The notes: generated from the sequence alone by a model not told the origin. 64,000 bases of DNA from Poecilobothrus nobilitatus (GCA_947095535.1 OX352772.1:96267207-96331206); one strand, 5' to 3'. Positions 22,207 to 35,530 are shown, counted from the first letter of the stretch. Numbers and translations: made by a program.

Positions 22207-23995
22207 ACATTTATTTATTTATACTGCTTAGCACAAACAGTTTACATAAAATTTGTAATATATATAATAACTAGTAAACAATAATAATAAATTGTTAAAT
22301 ACAATAAAAGTTATAATAAAAATTACATAATTGTTAAGTATAAATAAACTTAGAACTAAGATTAAAATTAAAAATCATATACATAGGTACATACTTTAGA
22401 GTGCAACAGGAAACAAAAACAAAAAAAAATCCTAATATTAATAACGATTGTATAATTTTTGTTTTTGGGAACGTTTTGAAAGTGTAAAGTCAATGTTAAG
22501 TTTATGTTTGTTATCTATAATAAGCATCCTATTAATAGGTTCAAATTTGCCATAATTAGTCCTATGATTATAGGTTTTAAACAAATTGCAAGAGCGAAGG
22601 CGTTGAAGATTTCTAATATTAATTTTACTAGACATTAAAGTAGATTTAACATAACCCTTGACAATCTCTGTAATGAAAATATCATCAGAAACCTCACGTT
22701 TAAAACTTAAAGTACACAAATCAATTAACTTTAGCCTTTGTTCATATGGTGGCAAAATAATAGGATTTGACCATGGCAAGTGGCGTAAGGCAAATCTAAG
22801 AAAGTTTTTCTGTACTGCTTCGATCCTATCAATGTGTACCATGTAAAATGGAGACCAAACCTGACTAGCATATTCCAGGTTCGGTCTTACAAGACAAGTG
22901 TACAACGATTTAAGAACATAGGGATCTGAAAATTCCTTAGAAGAACGTTTAACAAACCCCAATAATGAATTAGCTTTATTTATAATATTATTATAATGAA
23001 TTTTGAGAATTATTAAGTTGAGAATCAAAATACACATCTAAGTCTTTTATTGAAGTAACTTTAGGTAAACCAATACCATCTAAGTTATAGTTGAAAAAAT
23101 AGGACTAGAACGACGTGTATAAGATAACAATGCCCATTTATTTACATTAAGTAGTAGACAATTATTAACGCACTAATTGTTAAAGTTTTGAAGGTCATTC
23201 TGCATAAGGACGGCGTCCTTATTAGATGTAATCTTTTTAAAGATTTTCATATCATCAGCGTAAACTTGAAGCTCACAATTAGAAATGATAGAAGGAACAT
23301 CATTTACAGATAAAATAAAAAGTAAAGGACCGAGGCGGCTACCTTGTGGAACACCGGAATTTGCCACAAATGGTTCTGAAATCACATTTTTGAATATAAC
23401 ACTATAAGAGCGATCACACAAATAAGAATATATCCACTTCAGGAAAAATTCTGGGAAGCCATATTGTTTTTAGTTTTAGTAATATAATACTATGTGACAA
23501 TAGATCAAATGCTTTACTAAAATCAGTATAAACAACATCTGTTTGTAAACCTTCTTCCATGTTATTGAGGAGGAGGAGGGACGTTGTTTCAACTAAGTTT
23601 GTCACAGTAGATTTTTGTTTTACAAAACCGCATGTTGGTTATCAATTAAAAGATTAGAACAGTGATTATAAATTGAATCCGTTATAATTAGTTCAAATAA
23701 TTTTGGAATAGAAGATAATTTGGCTATGGGATGATAGTTAGTAATTTTATTTTTAGCATTCTTTTTGTGAATTGGTGTGATATAAGATATTTTCCAAAAA
23801 GGGGGAAAAAGTCCGGAATTTAATGAGTTTTTGAAGAGTAATGTTAAAGGCGTAGTGAGAATGTTAGAACACTTGCTCAGAATTATTTCCGGTATACAAT
23901 CAGGGCCGGGAAAAGTATTATCACCGAGTTTATTTAGATATTTGGAAACTACATTTTTTTTCATTTATATTTATGTCATTAAGAGACGTTTTTTG
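22207..23995 (-). pseudogene. LINE A (YADD type), 5'-truncated, with TAAA tail
   Basis: On the minus strand: GDNTFPGPDCIPEIILSKCS, ITPIHKKNAKNKITNYHPIA, VYTDFSKAFDLLSHSIILLK (catalytic Asp), GVPQGSRLGPLLF, and the catalytic LQVYADDMKIFKKI near 23240-23270. The C-terminal part (23037-22438) has YASQVWSPFYMVHIDRIEAV. The + strand starts at 22207 with (ATTT) repeats, i.e. the element ends in a TAAATAAA tail like CR1/Jockey-group LINEs. Frames shift at least at ~23610, ~23420 and ~23040-23170. No endonuclease: it starts inside the RT. Part of it is duplicated as LINE B. Confidence 0.85.
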
Positions 23996-25827
23996 ACAAA
24001 TTGACGGCGAAGGTTTAGAACAGCAACCGCGAATTATGAGTTTTAATTTTTGTAAAAATTAAACGCAGAAATTTAAATTTGTATTTAAATTTTATTTTTA
24101 TATTTTCAACTTTACAGTTTGAAAACGGTCTTAAGACTCAATTTTATTTGACAAAGTTATACTTATATATTAATATGCTTAAATTAACTTAGTGCTAAGA
24201 TCATCAAAAAAATAATGTTGTTTTTTAAAATTTATAAAATCAACTAATCAGGAATGCTAAATGCATTTCCTGTTATTGTTATTGTTCCTACACAGTTACT
24301 AACCATTATAATAAAAAAACTATATACATACCAGAAATTATATATATATAGATAACGCAAGTAAAACAAAAAATCTCTCACAATTTTTTTTAATTTGTAG
24401 TGCCCCAAAGAAAGAGAAAAACATTGCATTAAAAAAATGAACAAATTATTTTTGCCTGTTCTTTCTGATTCTTCATTCTTCAAATTTATTTAATTTATTT
24501 TTCTAACGAAAAATCAAACAAGTTACAAATGTGAAGATTTTTTTTAATTTAAGATGTTAGGCTGTTAGATTTACTTTTTTTTTCTATTCATTTCATATAA
24601 TTTATGAATATTTTATATTTTTTTATTTTCAGTCACTTTACTTTAATTTATAAAAAGAAGTAACCAAAAAAATTATTAATGAATGGAGGGTATAGAGTAG
24701 TATATGTATATGCATATTAATTTTTTCTTTGCTTAGAAAATTTTACATTTCATAAATACCCATCGAAATGTTAACCTCAGAGGGTAAATTTTTTATTTCT
24801 TTCTTATCAATTTAGGAATTGGAACTTATCAATTTTTTGATTTGCGGGAATCTGATTTAATATTTTGAAACATTCTAAACAGAGGATGAATATATTATAT
24901 ATTCATGCTAATGAAAGCAAAAGAGATGGAAAAGATAATAAAAATATGTAGATAAATAAAAGAGTCAGAAAAATAGAAAATTTTAATTATAAGTTTTGCA
25001 ACAAGTTAATGAATAAAATAATTGAGATAATCAAATAAATTTGGAAACAAATTCCAAACAATAGTAAAAAAAATATTTTCTTACTTTTTGAATAGAAATT
25101 ATGTTCCAACTTCTTGATTGATGAATGATTAAGAACAAAAGAACTTGTGCATTATATATTTCGCATATGTATATGAACTTAACTTTAATTTTTTATTAAA
25201 CTTGTAAAACAACTTTTAATTTTTCACTTCTATAAAAAATTAACTTATTTTAATAAAAAAATTCAAGTTATACACATTGGATAACTTACCGCTCAAATTT
25301 AAATTTCAATTTTCTTTATAAATTTCTTACGTTAAAATTCTTTTAACCCATAATATCAGGAACTATATTTTGAAAGGTAATTTCACAAAAAAAGCACAAG
25401 TCACTATAGGGTTAACAGTCACATATTTTTTTTTTCATTATACCCGTACGATAAGTATCGGGTATAATAAAATTACTCCTCCGTTTGTAACACCTCGAAA
25501 TAAGCGAGCTAGATATACCTTCAAAATATTAATTACCTAACTAACTACCTAAAAATATTAATTTTATAAATAGATTAATTTTTCTGTAGCCCCACCCGTT
25601 AAGGAGCTACAGCTCCGCAAAGTTCGAAAAATCTCTATATTTAAATTATTATAACACAAGCTCTATAAGGTATATTTTCAATCTGAAAATTCCAAACGAT
25701 AGGTGCTATTATGGGCTTTACAAACATGTATATAATAAATATATACTTGTGCTATACGGTGTCTTAATTTACCGTTATGCGAAACTTAATTATTGCAAAA
25801 TCCTTTAACTCTTCTATCTTCTCAAGA
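23156..25827. repeat. Tandem segmental duplication, unit 1
   Basis: It contains the RT part of LINE A, a unique middle (24035-24287), then sequence shared with unit 2 from CCTACACAGTTACTAACC (24288) to CTTCTATCTTCTCAAGA (25827). Relative to unit 2 it lacks the 26660-26930 segment and about 200 bp of the GTCCGTCC module (near 25525). The two units meet at AGA (25825-25827). Confidence 0.85.
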
Positions 25828-25831
25828 CAAT

Positions 25832-26695
25832 TATTAAAGCACTAATTGTTAAAGTTTTGAAGGTCATTCTGCATAAGGACGGCGTCCTTATTAGATGTAA
25901 TCTTTTTAAAGATTTTCATATCATCAGCGTAAACTTGAAGCTCACAATTAGAAATGATAGAAGGAACATCATTTACAGATAAAATAAAAAGTAAAGGACC
26001 GAGGTGGCTACCTTGTGGAACACCGGAATTTGCCACAAATGGTTCTGAAATCACATTTTTGAATATAACACTATAAGAGCGATCACACAAATAAGAATAT
26101 ATCCACTTCAGGAAAAATTCTGGGAAGCCATATTTTTTTAGTTTTAGTAATATAATACTATGTGATAATAGATCAAATGCTTTACTAAAATCAGTATAAA
26201 CAACATCTGTTTGAAAACCTTCTTCCATGTTATTGAGGAGGAGGGACGTTGTTTCAACTAGGTCTGTCACAGTAGATTTTTGTTTTACAAAACCGCATGT
26301 TGGTTATCAATTAAAAGATTAGAACAGTGATTATAAATTGAATCCGTTATAATTAGTTCAAATAATTTTGGAATAGAAGATAATTTGGCTATGGGATGAT
26401 AGTTAGTAATTTTATTTTTAGCATTCTTTTTGTGAATTGGTGTGATATAAGATATTTTCCAAAAAGGGGGAAAAAGTCCGGAATTTAATGAGTTTTTGAA
26501 GAGTAATGTTAAAGGCGTAGTGAGAATGTTAGAACACTTGCTCAGAATTATTTCCGGTATACAATCAGGGCCGGGAAAAGTATTATCACCGAGTTTATTT
26601 AGATATTTGGAAACTACATATTTTTTCATTTATATTTATGTCATTAAGAGACGTTTTTTGACAACTGTCCATAAAGGAGAAATAATTTTCATTTG
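25832..26695 (-). pseudogene. LINE B: duplicated RT portion of LINE A
   Basis: A nearly identical copy of the RT region of LINE A. Its palm frame 26270-25842 is more complete (one open frame from VETTSLLLNNMEE through GVPQGSHLGPLLF to YADDMKIFKK) than in LINE A, where an extra G-rich codon and a deletion near 23470 break it. It lacks the 3' domain and tail because the duplication began inside the LINE, so it is not a second insertion. Its 5' edge near 26695 against ATACATATATATTTGAGG gives the true 5' end of the original truncated LINE. Confidence 0.83.
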
Positions 26696-27644
26696 GCGAT
26701 ACATATATATTTGAGGTACTTACCGTTATTTAAACGAGTATGCACAATTTTCAAAGCATCTTTAGAGCCCCTTAAAGCCTCCGTCGCCAATCGCTACCCT
26801 CACACAAATTCATTATTTTAACTGAATTTTCATTATGCAAAATTATAAAACAATCTAACAATATATGTACATATGTATGTACGTACCTATTCTAAATTTT
26901 TGCCCTATATTTTACTTACTAAAATAAATACAAATTGACGGCGAAGGTTTAGAACAGCAACCGCGCCCAATTGTTATGAAAAATTGAAATACAATCGGAT
27001 GTGGTAGCTACTTACTCAATTTTACCAAAAATAAAATATACCATTCATATAAGTCGGTACCTACTTCAATAAAATCATTTTCTGAATTAAATAAGACTTT
27101 ATGAAAACGAGATAAAAAATTTTCAAAAACTTTTAAGCATTAAAGCAATATGAAACGTATTTGTTTTTAAGAATATTTAAATTGAATATACAGGAACTTC
27201 CTACACAGTTACTAACCATTATAATAAAAAAACTATATACATACCAGACATTATATATATATAGATAACGCAAGTAAAACAAAAAATCTCTCACAATTTT
27301 TTTTAATTTGTAGTGCCCCAAAGAAAGAGAAAAACATTGCATTAAAAAAATGAACAAATTATTTTTGCCTGTTCTTTCTGATTCTTCATTCTTCAAATTT
27401 ATTTAATTTATTTTTCTAACGAAAAATCAAACAAGTTACAAATGTGAAGATTTTTTTTAATTTAAGATGTTAGGCTGTTAGATTTACTTTTTTTTCTATT
27501 CATTTCATATAATTTATGAATATTTTATATTTTTTTATTTTCAGTCACTTTACTTTAATTTATAAAAAGAAGTAACCAAAAAAATTATTAATGAATGGAG
27601 GGTATAGAGTAGTATATGTATATGCATATTAATTTTTTCTTTGC
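26696..27644. other. Non-coding repeat blocks S and T
   Basis: Block S (26700-27140) is repeated at about 38390-38830. Block T (27201-27644) is repeated at 24288-24732. No coding potential was recognised. Confidence 0.6.
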
Positions 27645-29478
27645 TTAGAAAATTTTACATTTCATAAATACCCATCGAAATGTTAACCTCAGAGGGTAAA
27701 TTTTTTATTTCTTTCTTATCAATTTAGGAATTGGAACTTATCAATTTTTTGATTTGCGGGAATCTGATTTAATATTTTGAAACATTCTAAACAGAGGATG
27801 AATATATTATATATTCATGCTAATGAAAGCAAAAGAGATGGAAAAGATAATAAAAATATGTAGATAAATAAAAGAGTCAGAAAAATAGAAAATTTTAATT
27901 ATAAGTTTTGCAACAAGTTAATGAATAAAATAATTGAGATAATCAAATAAATTTGGAAACAAATTCCAAACAATAGTAAAAAAAATATTTTCTTACTTTT
28001 TGAATAGAAATTATGTTCCAACTTCTTGATTGATGAATGATTAAGAACAAAAGAACTTGTGCATTATATATTTCGCATATGTATATGAACTTAACTTTAA
28101 TTTTTTATTAAACTTGTAAAACAACTTTTAATTTTTCACTTCTATAAAAAAATTAACTTATTTTAATAAAAAAATTCAAGTTATACACATTGGATAACTT
28201 ACCGCTCAAATTTAAATTTCAATTTTCTTTATAAATTTCTTACGTTAAAATTCTTTTAACCCATAATGTCAGGAACTATATTTTGAAAGGTAATTTCACA
28301 AAAAAAGCACAAGTCACTATAGGGTTAACAGTCACATATTTTTTTTTTCATTATACCCGTACGATAAGTATCGGGTATAATAAAATTACTCCTCCGTTTG
28401 TAACACTTCCAAATAAGCGATCTAGATATACCTTCAAAGGTATGGATTGGATCAGAATCAAATTCGTAGTCGATTAAGCCATGTCCGTCCGTCCGACCGT
28501 CAGCACGCTAACTCAAAAACTAAGATAGCTAGAATCTTGAAATTTACACAAAATATTCTGGGAGCAATTTGTAGGTTCCCTATTTTTTTGGTTGAGTTCC
28601 GAACAAAACTTCGAGTAGCTCCCGAACCGAACAACTAATTTTGAGATCCCCAAAATTTTTTTGAAATAGAGCCATGAAATTTTAACTGCTGGTAGATATC
28701 ATAAAAATATTAATTTTATAAATAGATTAATTTTTCTGTAGCCCCACCCGTTAAGGAGCTACAGCTCCGCAAAGTTCGAAAAATCTCTATATTTAAATTA
28801 TTATAACACAAGCTCTACAAGGTATATTTTGAATCTGAAAATTCCAAACGATAGGTGCTATTATGGGCTTTACAAACATGTATATAATAAATATATACTT
28901 GTGCTATACGGTGTCTTAATTTACCGTTATGCGAAACTTAATTATTGCAAAATCCTTTAACTCTTCTATCTTCTCAAGAGTTTAAGTTGGAAACTTGAAA
29001 TTGACAGAAGTTAGATCATTGAAAATAAGTATGAGTCATTTCAGAAATTTTTTTTGTATCACTCGCCGTTTAAGAGTTGTAAGGGGTCAAAAACCGAAAA
29101 TTTTCTATTTTTAAACACCTGTTAACAATTTGTAGGAGTAATACATAAAAATTAAAGCTTCAACATTATACTCTTATTTCTGTTAAGAACTTTTTTTAAT
29201 AATATAGGGTTACTTTATAATTGACGAAAGTGCAACTTGATTTATTCTAACAAATTTTTTTAACGAATTTTTTGCATTTTGTTTTACTCGATAATTTGAA
29301 ATTGTTGAGGATATAATGCGTAGTACAAAAAATGTAAATAAATAAACAACATAACGGTAGCTTGAAGAATTTTTATTTATATGATATTGATATAAATACA
29401 TAAATACTTACATAATATCATGCTTATTTACATATCGTATAGGTCACTGATGAATGAATGATAAGAGTATAGATGTAC
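27645..29478 (+). repeat. Composite repeat W, copy 2, first part
   Basis: It matches 18150-20330 and includes the GTCCGTCC module at 28351-28640. It stops after GAGTATAGATGTA at 29478; the continuation TATTATATAGCGCC is at 34713, so 29479-34712 is an insertion. Confidence 0.75.
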
Positions 29479-29954
29479 ACGGAGAATTCTGGGAAGGTTA
29501 TCACAACTTCCAAAAGGGCCTCCCCAATTTGTTCAAGTAGCTTCATATAGACTGTTATGGTAACCAGCTTTGAGTTTTTTATAAATTTTAATTGGCAATA
29601 ATACCGTCTTCATAGGAGTAATCATAAACACATTTGAATCTTTGACAACCTAATATAGGAACTCATAATTATCATACCTTCGCAGGAAGTTTTCATAACC
29701 AGCTTTGAGTCTTTTGTAACTTTTAATTGGAAACCAAACCTTTTTAACCAAACTTTAGGATGGAACCTTTAATACGAATGTACAGTTTGGTTTTGGGGAT
29801 ACGGATGTGGGAAGGATAATTGGGAAAATTGGAATTGGGAAATTTGGATCATGGGGGATAGGTAGGAAAATTTGGAGAGACATTTTGAAGAAAGATGTTA
29901 ATGTTCTTCTAAACTTAAGTAAATCGTACACATAAGAATTACCAAGAGGCATTA
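29479..29954. other. Left part of a 5.2-kb insertion into W
   Basis: Contains two degenerate copies of an AACCAGCTTTGAG...TTTTAATTGG motif (near 29559 and 29697). A purine/G-rich tract (29790-29880) gives a Pro-rich shadow frame on the minus strand. No gene assigned. Confidence 0.4.
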
Positions 29955-32495
29955 GTTATTTTATTTCTTTAGAACAAGTATTAATCCCTACGAGATACCT
30001 ATAAAACAAGGTCAGTGACCCAACTGTGCGATGATGGCTGAGTGGAGTGAACATTAAAGTTACACTGGGGTCGTTGATCAAATGAATAGCTCTGTTTTGC
30101 ACATTATCTAAATAACCCAGTGCTGTTTGAGGCCCTGCAGCCCAAAAGTGTGCATTGTACTCCATTTTCAGCCTAATGTACGTTTTATAGATATTGAGAA
30201 GATCAGATGCGGAAAAGTAAGTTTTGCAGCGATACAAAAAACTCAAACATTTATCTGCATCCTTAGCTATACCAAAAATGTGATGTGACCAAGTCAATTT
30301 TTGGTTTAACCCGATGCCCAGCATGTTTAAGTCCGATGAATGCTGCAAGACCTCTCCCTTAAATAGTAGGGTAGGAACAGTAGTGGCAATTTTCCGCGAG
30401 ATCAGACAGCATTGTGTTTTTTTGGTGTTGAACTCAACTCTATTGACTTCGCCCCATTTTTGAATTTTTGCTAAATCGTTATTTAGCTCACTAACAGTGA
30501 AATTTTTTGCTGTTGTATTAATCTGGTGATTAATGTAAAAGCGGCTATGAAACTCATAGGAAGCTACAAGGGTGCTGTTGTCTGCGAAACTATGGATCTG
30601 ATTGGTGGTTAATGAGAATAAGTCATTGATAAATATTAAGAAGAGAGTTGGGGATAAAACTGATCCCTGGAGGACACCAGCATTTATTTTGAATTTGTCA
30701 GATGAATATCCATCGACCAGAACACGAATCGTGCGATTCGAAAGGAAATCTCCAATCCATTTTAGAAAGACCCTACCTAGACCTAATGCTTTTTATTTTG
30801 CCAATAGAGCTTCTCACAAAGGTAAGTCATGAGATCACCGGTTGAACGATGGGCTCTGAACCCGTATTGACGATCATGAAGCAAACCTTTGTGGTCCAGG
30901 TATTTCAGAAGCTTTTGGTTCACTATTTTCTCCATTACCTTGGAGAGGACCGAAGTTATAGCAAAAGGGCGGTAGTTGGAGGGATCGCTTTTATTACCTT
31001 TTTTGGGAATTGGGAAAACATGTGCAACCTTCCATTGGGTAGGATGAATACCCGAAGTGAAGGAGAGGTAGAAAAGGTTGGGCAGAGGTTTTGAAATAGT
31101 GGAGTAGGTATTTTTAAGCACCATGGTGGTTATACCATCTGGACCGGCTGACTTGCTTGTATCAAGATTTTTTAAGATTTTCATCACCGCCCGCGTCCTA
31201 AAATAAATTTTACCGAAGAAGCAGCCAGCTCCTGGAACAGAAGGTGGCATATGAGCTGACTGTGACAGTGTCGAATTAAAAGCGAACTGCTTGCCAAATA
31301 AGTTTGCTTTCTCTCTAGAATCTGATACGGTTCTGTTATTATTATCAATAAGTGGTGGAAAAGAAGACCCTCCAACGTCTTCCTTTAGATTTTTGGCAAA
31401 TGACCAAAAAGATTTGCTATTCTTTGGCATGAGGATGATTTTACGTTTCAACCTTTGGTTGAACAAGAATTTTTGCTTATTGATAACTCTCGTGCACCTG
31501 TTTCTCACCACTATATAGTTGGCCCTGTGCGCCTCCGACCTATTGTTTTGGTACAGTTTAACAGCCTCTCTTTTCTAGAAATGGCTTCTTTGCAAATACG
31601 ATTAAACCAAGATTTGGGACTCCTTTTAACAGATTTCATGAAATGAGGGATGAATAACCTCATTCCAAGTAAAATAGTTTCACTAATCGCATTTGCAGCA
31701 AAGTTAACATTTCTGTTGCTGAAGCAGAATGACCAATCTAAGGCTCTAAAAAAGTTGTTAAGGCCCTCCCAGTCAGCATGGCTGTAACGCCAAACTAGTT
31801 TTTTGGGGGGGAACCTCTGGTTGGAAATTGGGCTTACCCGGAAACTTGTGTTAACCAAACAATAATCGGAATTACCCAGGCGGCAACCAACTGAAACCAC
31901 ATATTTTTCAGCGTGTGGTGAGAAACAGATCCAAGAGATGACCTTCATGATCAGCACGGTCCGGGACCCTAGTGGGATTTTGGACAAGTTGAGAAAGGTG
32001 GAACAGTGTGGAGAATAGTTCAACTTGTTTCCCAATTGAGTTTTGACTCGGGGAGATGTTGCTAGAAAAATGAAGCCAGTCCCTGTTATGAATGTTGAAA
32101 TCTCCCGCCAGAACAATTTCAGTTTCTGGAGATGCGTCCAAAATTTCATTGATCTGGTTCGATAGATTATCAATTTCCATAGCAGTTTCTTGTTCATTTG
32201 AGTTGGGTGATCTGTATAGAAAACAGAAATATATGACATGCTTTTCAACGAGAATTTTGACCCAAATGTAATGAAAGGTTGGGCTAGAACATTTATATTT
32301 TGGAAGTGTGTTGAAAGCGATGTCATTTTTTATATAGACAGCGATACCTCTTCTGGGTACGAAGTGTGAAATAAGTGAGTAGTCGGTAACATTAAAGTTA
32401 TCATTGTGGTTACTGACTTGTGTTTCACAAAGGGCTAAGACTGCTGGTTTAATTAAACTAAGATGGCAATCGACGGTTACAGAAATTAACATTAA
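29955..32495 (-). mobile_element. LINE C (FADD type): endonuclease, RT and C-terminal region, decayed
   Basis: On the minus strand: an EEP endonuclease (32492-31908) with KPAVLALCETQVS, RRGIAVYIKND, FCFLYRSPNSNE and VLAGDFNIHNRDW; a linker frame (about 31830-31511); RT from 31511 with LDTSKSAGPDGITTMVLKN, VFPIPKKGNKSDPSNYRPFA, LHDRQYGFRAHRSTGDLM; and a palm motif near 30580. A C-terminal frame (30348-29956) has LNMLGIGLNQKLTWSHHI and NVQNRAIHLIND. Frames shift several times. The palm reads HSFADNSTL where the related copy at ~47000 reads HSFADDSTL, so a catalytic Asp is lost. Lying inside the 5.2-kb insertion in W, it arrived with or after that insertion. Clade not resolved. Confidence 0.85.
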
Positions 32496-34205
32496 AATTA
32501 GTAATTTTGATGAAAAAAAACAATTAATATAAAAGAAAAGTTAAAATAATAAATAGTAATATTAAAATTGAAATCTAGTTTAAAATTAAAATCAAACGCA
32601 AAATTAAAAGAAATCAGTGTTGAAATTGTAATTAAAGTCAAAATTAGACTTAAAATCAATTTCAAAATTAACCAAGATGAAAATCTGACTGATAAATTAA
32701 AGTATGTAAATTAAGATTAAAGTAAAAATTAAAATTTATTCAAAATTAAAATCAAAAGTAAAAGTGCACGATTTAAATAACCCGAACTTGACAACACTTT
32801 AAAATAAATTACTATCAATGCCAATATCAATACTTTATATCAACATTAATACTTTTCAATATTTTGCCTTGAGTGAGCAAATGGTTTATAACAACATTCA
32901 ACAGTTTTTAACATACACTTTTAAGTGACCTTATTGAACGCAGGTACAACCAAAGACTCACCAAAAGCAAAACTTACCACCAGAAATTAATCAATTAAGT
33001 TACGGTAATTACTATGGTGATATTAAAAAAAAAAATTGAGCGAATTGAGAGTCAAAGAAGAACACCAGCATCCATCATACGTGTGGAGAGAGATGGATAT
33101 ATAATTGTTTTGTTTACAACAAGCTGATATTAAAATGAAATAAATAAAAAAGAAAAGTAAATTAATGTAAACAAAACCAACCGAGTGCGTTTAATTATAA
33201 ATTATAATTTAAATCAAAAAAAAAAAATTAAAAAATTATTTAAATTTAATATAGTTCGAAAAAAAAAGGATAAATCAAAAATAAAAAAAATAAAAAGGTT
33301 AATGTGTAGAAAAATTAATATGCTTAAAAAAATATTTAAATAAAATTAGTAAGTTGTTGTTAAATAATTAATTAAGAATACTTATCTTGCCGCCATTGGA
33401 GTGCAGCCATATAATTTAAAATTAAGTTTAATTTACACTACACTTTTAAATAATTTTTGGTGAAAGAAAAAAAAATTAAAAAAAATTAATTAAAAAGTTC
33501 ACTAGTTTAATTTAATTTCAGTAATTTTAATAATTTCAAAAAATTTAAATAATAAAAAAAAAAGTTTTTAACTAATTATAAAGAAGTGTTGTCACTTCAA
33601 ACGTTAAAAATTTAATGACCATGCTTTTATAATTTTTTTGGTTAATTTAAAACAAAGCAAATCTAAATTTATTACACTTAATTCTAAAAAATAATACCAT
33701 CTCTTTTTCAAAAAAACTGTGTAATTCAATAATCGGAAAGTTTCAATAATGTTGAAAGAATTTAAAAATGAATAACTCAAAATTCTTAAGATGTTCAATT
33801 ACTGTATAAAAAATAAAAACTAATTAATTAAATTAAAATACAAAAAAATTTTTATTCAAACACAATATAATAAATAAAAGCTAATTAAATAAATTAAAAT
33901 ACAAAAAATTGTTTTTGCTTATTTGCAATATTATTAAACTAGTAATCCCAAATAACAGATTGATCACCATTCCTATTTACATTTATATATGAAGTGTGCC
34001 TACAATATAATTTTTTTAAAGGAATAGTGAATAGTGAATATGTATTAAATTTATTAACTCTATATGCAAAATATAATTGTACACATTTAATACCAATCCT
34101 TTCACAACAAAGACTCTCGAACGAATGAAAAAGAATATAACTGCAATATATTTATTACGAAATACTAATCCATACAAAGCCACAACAACTATGTAGCTAT
34201 TCTGT
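32496..34205. other. AT-rich non-coding stretch
   Basis: Long A/T runs, with repeated AAATTAAAATTAAAAT-like sequence at 32500-32770. No gene, RNA or clear transposon end was recognised. Confidence 0.5.
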
Positions 34206-34712
34206 TTTCATGACTATCACTCGGCTATTAGAACCGAATATTTGTTACAACAACATTAATAATTGTTTTGCATATATATTAACTATATATATAGTCGGCT
34301 ATCAGAACCAAGTATTTTTTATCTCAACATCAATAATTTGTTAAGAATTATATTCGAAATATATTCGGGTAGAAAAACCAAATTTTTGATATCGCAGGAT
34401 CAATAATTTTTTTGGAAGGTATATTAACTTATTCGTAGATATAAAAGCCGTAAGTGATGGTTACATTAGCCGGCTTACCAAAGTTATTACAATCGAATAA
34501 TTTTTACGACTTATAACCGTGTTTTTCTTGGTTATCACAAGCACTTTGTCTGCTCTGACTGCCACATTAAGTTTATCTCTTCTGAGAACTGGTAGTAAAA
34601 ACTATTTTAAGGCTACAAGTACTACAAACAAGATTTAAAAGCTGTAATTCTTAGATCACAACCTCTTTTTTAAACTGGTAGCCGAATGATAAACTCTGAT
34701 ATTTTGTGCTTA
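34206..34712. repeat. Degenerate ~100-bp tandem repeats at right end of the 5.2-kb insertion
   Basis: The motif TCGG-TA-(T/C)AGAACC-A-TATTT...CAACATCAATAATT recurs near 34212, 34293 and 34365, each followed by a TATATTAACT-like stretch. The rest to 34712 has no assigned function. Right border: GTGCTTATAT before the W sequence. Confidence 0.5.
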
Positions 34713-35530
34713 TATATTATATAGCGCCGTATTTACATACATACATATATGTATTTTATTGTACTTATAAGAAATTATTCTATGAATGGAAATCTTTTTA
34801 AAGAAATATTGCAATGTATGACGATATACTTACTTATAATTCTTTTATTTATTTTTTTTTTTGAATGTGTAAGATTATTAATTAAAAAAGGAAAAAGAAA
34901 GAAAAAAAACGGGAAGTAAATAAAGTAGTATAAAATAAATATACTATAAATGTATATATGTTTTGTTTAGTATATTAAGAGAACTAACTTAAATATATTA
35001 AGAGAACTATTATAATAATAATTTTGTGCACTACAGGAATTATAATTATTTAAATAATTAACCACTTAATGGTTAAATTTAAATTTAACCCTTTCAGACC
35101 AAACGGCTTCGACTATGGTCATTAAAAATATGTATATATTTTACCCAATCTGAAATTTATTATATCTCATAATTAATTAAAATTGATTTGATAAAACCTT
35201 TGCTGGTCACCATTTAACATTTTTCATTAAATAATAAATGTAAATTTAGATTAATAAACGAATTATTTTATTTTTATTTTAATATTGAAAATGATTGTGA
35301 TTAGTTATTAAGATATGTATATGTTAGTTTTTAAGTAGGTAAGATATGATTCAAATAAGAAAAAAAGAAAAAAAAGGAAAAAAAAAAAACAATATAAATA
35401 TTATACTATGTGCGCATTAATATAATATAATATTTAAAATTATATTTTTAATACGCTTAGTATTAAATGGTACTATGGAATATTTGAAAAAGTTTTGGAT
35501 TGATAATCGTTATGTGGTAGGTTAGAATCT
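34713..35530 (+). repeat. Composite repeat W, copy 2, middle part
   Basis: It matches 20330-21530 but lacks the mariner fragment, so it provides the empty site AAATAAATATACTATAAATGTATATATG. It ends at GGTAGGTTAGAATCTG, after which copy 1 and copy 2 differ. Confidence 0.78.

Larger units (their letters stand above)
25825..28979. repeat. Tandem segmental duplication, unit 2
   Basis: It begins with AGACAATTATTAAAGCACTAATTG, matching 23156 onward inside LINE A, and runs through LINE B, the block TACCGTTATTTAAACGAGTATG (26722, also at 38407), the shared T block (27201), and the W start (27645) to CTCAAGA at 28979. It is over 95% similar to unit 1 by eye in shared blocks. Confidence 0.85.

Noticed and set aside
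29755..29952. Pro-rich minus-strand frame
   Set aside because: Generated by a purine-rich low-complexity tract beside the LINE 3' end; no conserved pattern.
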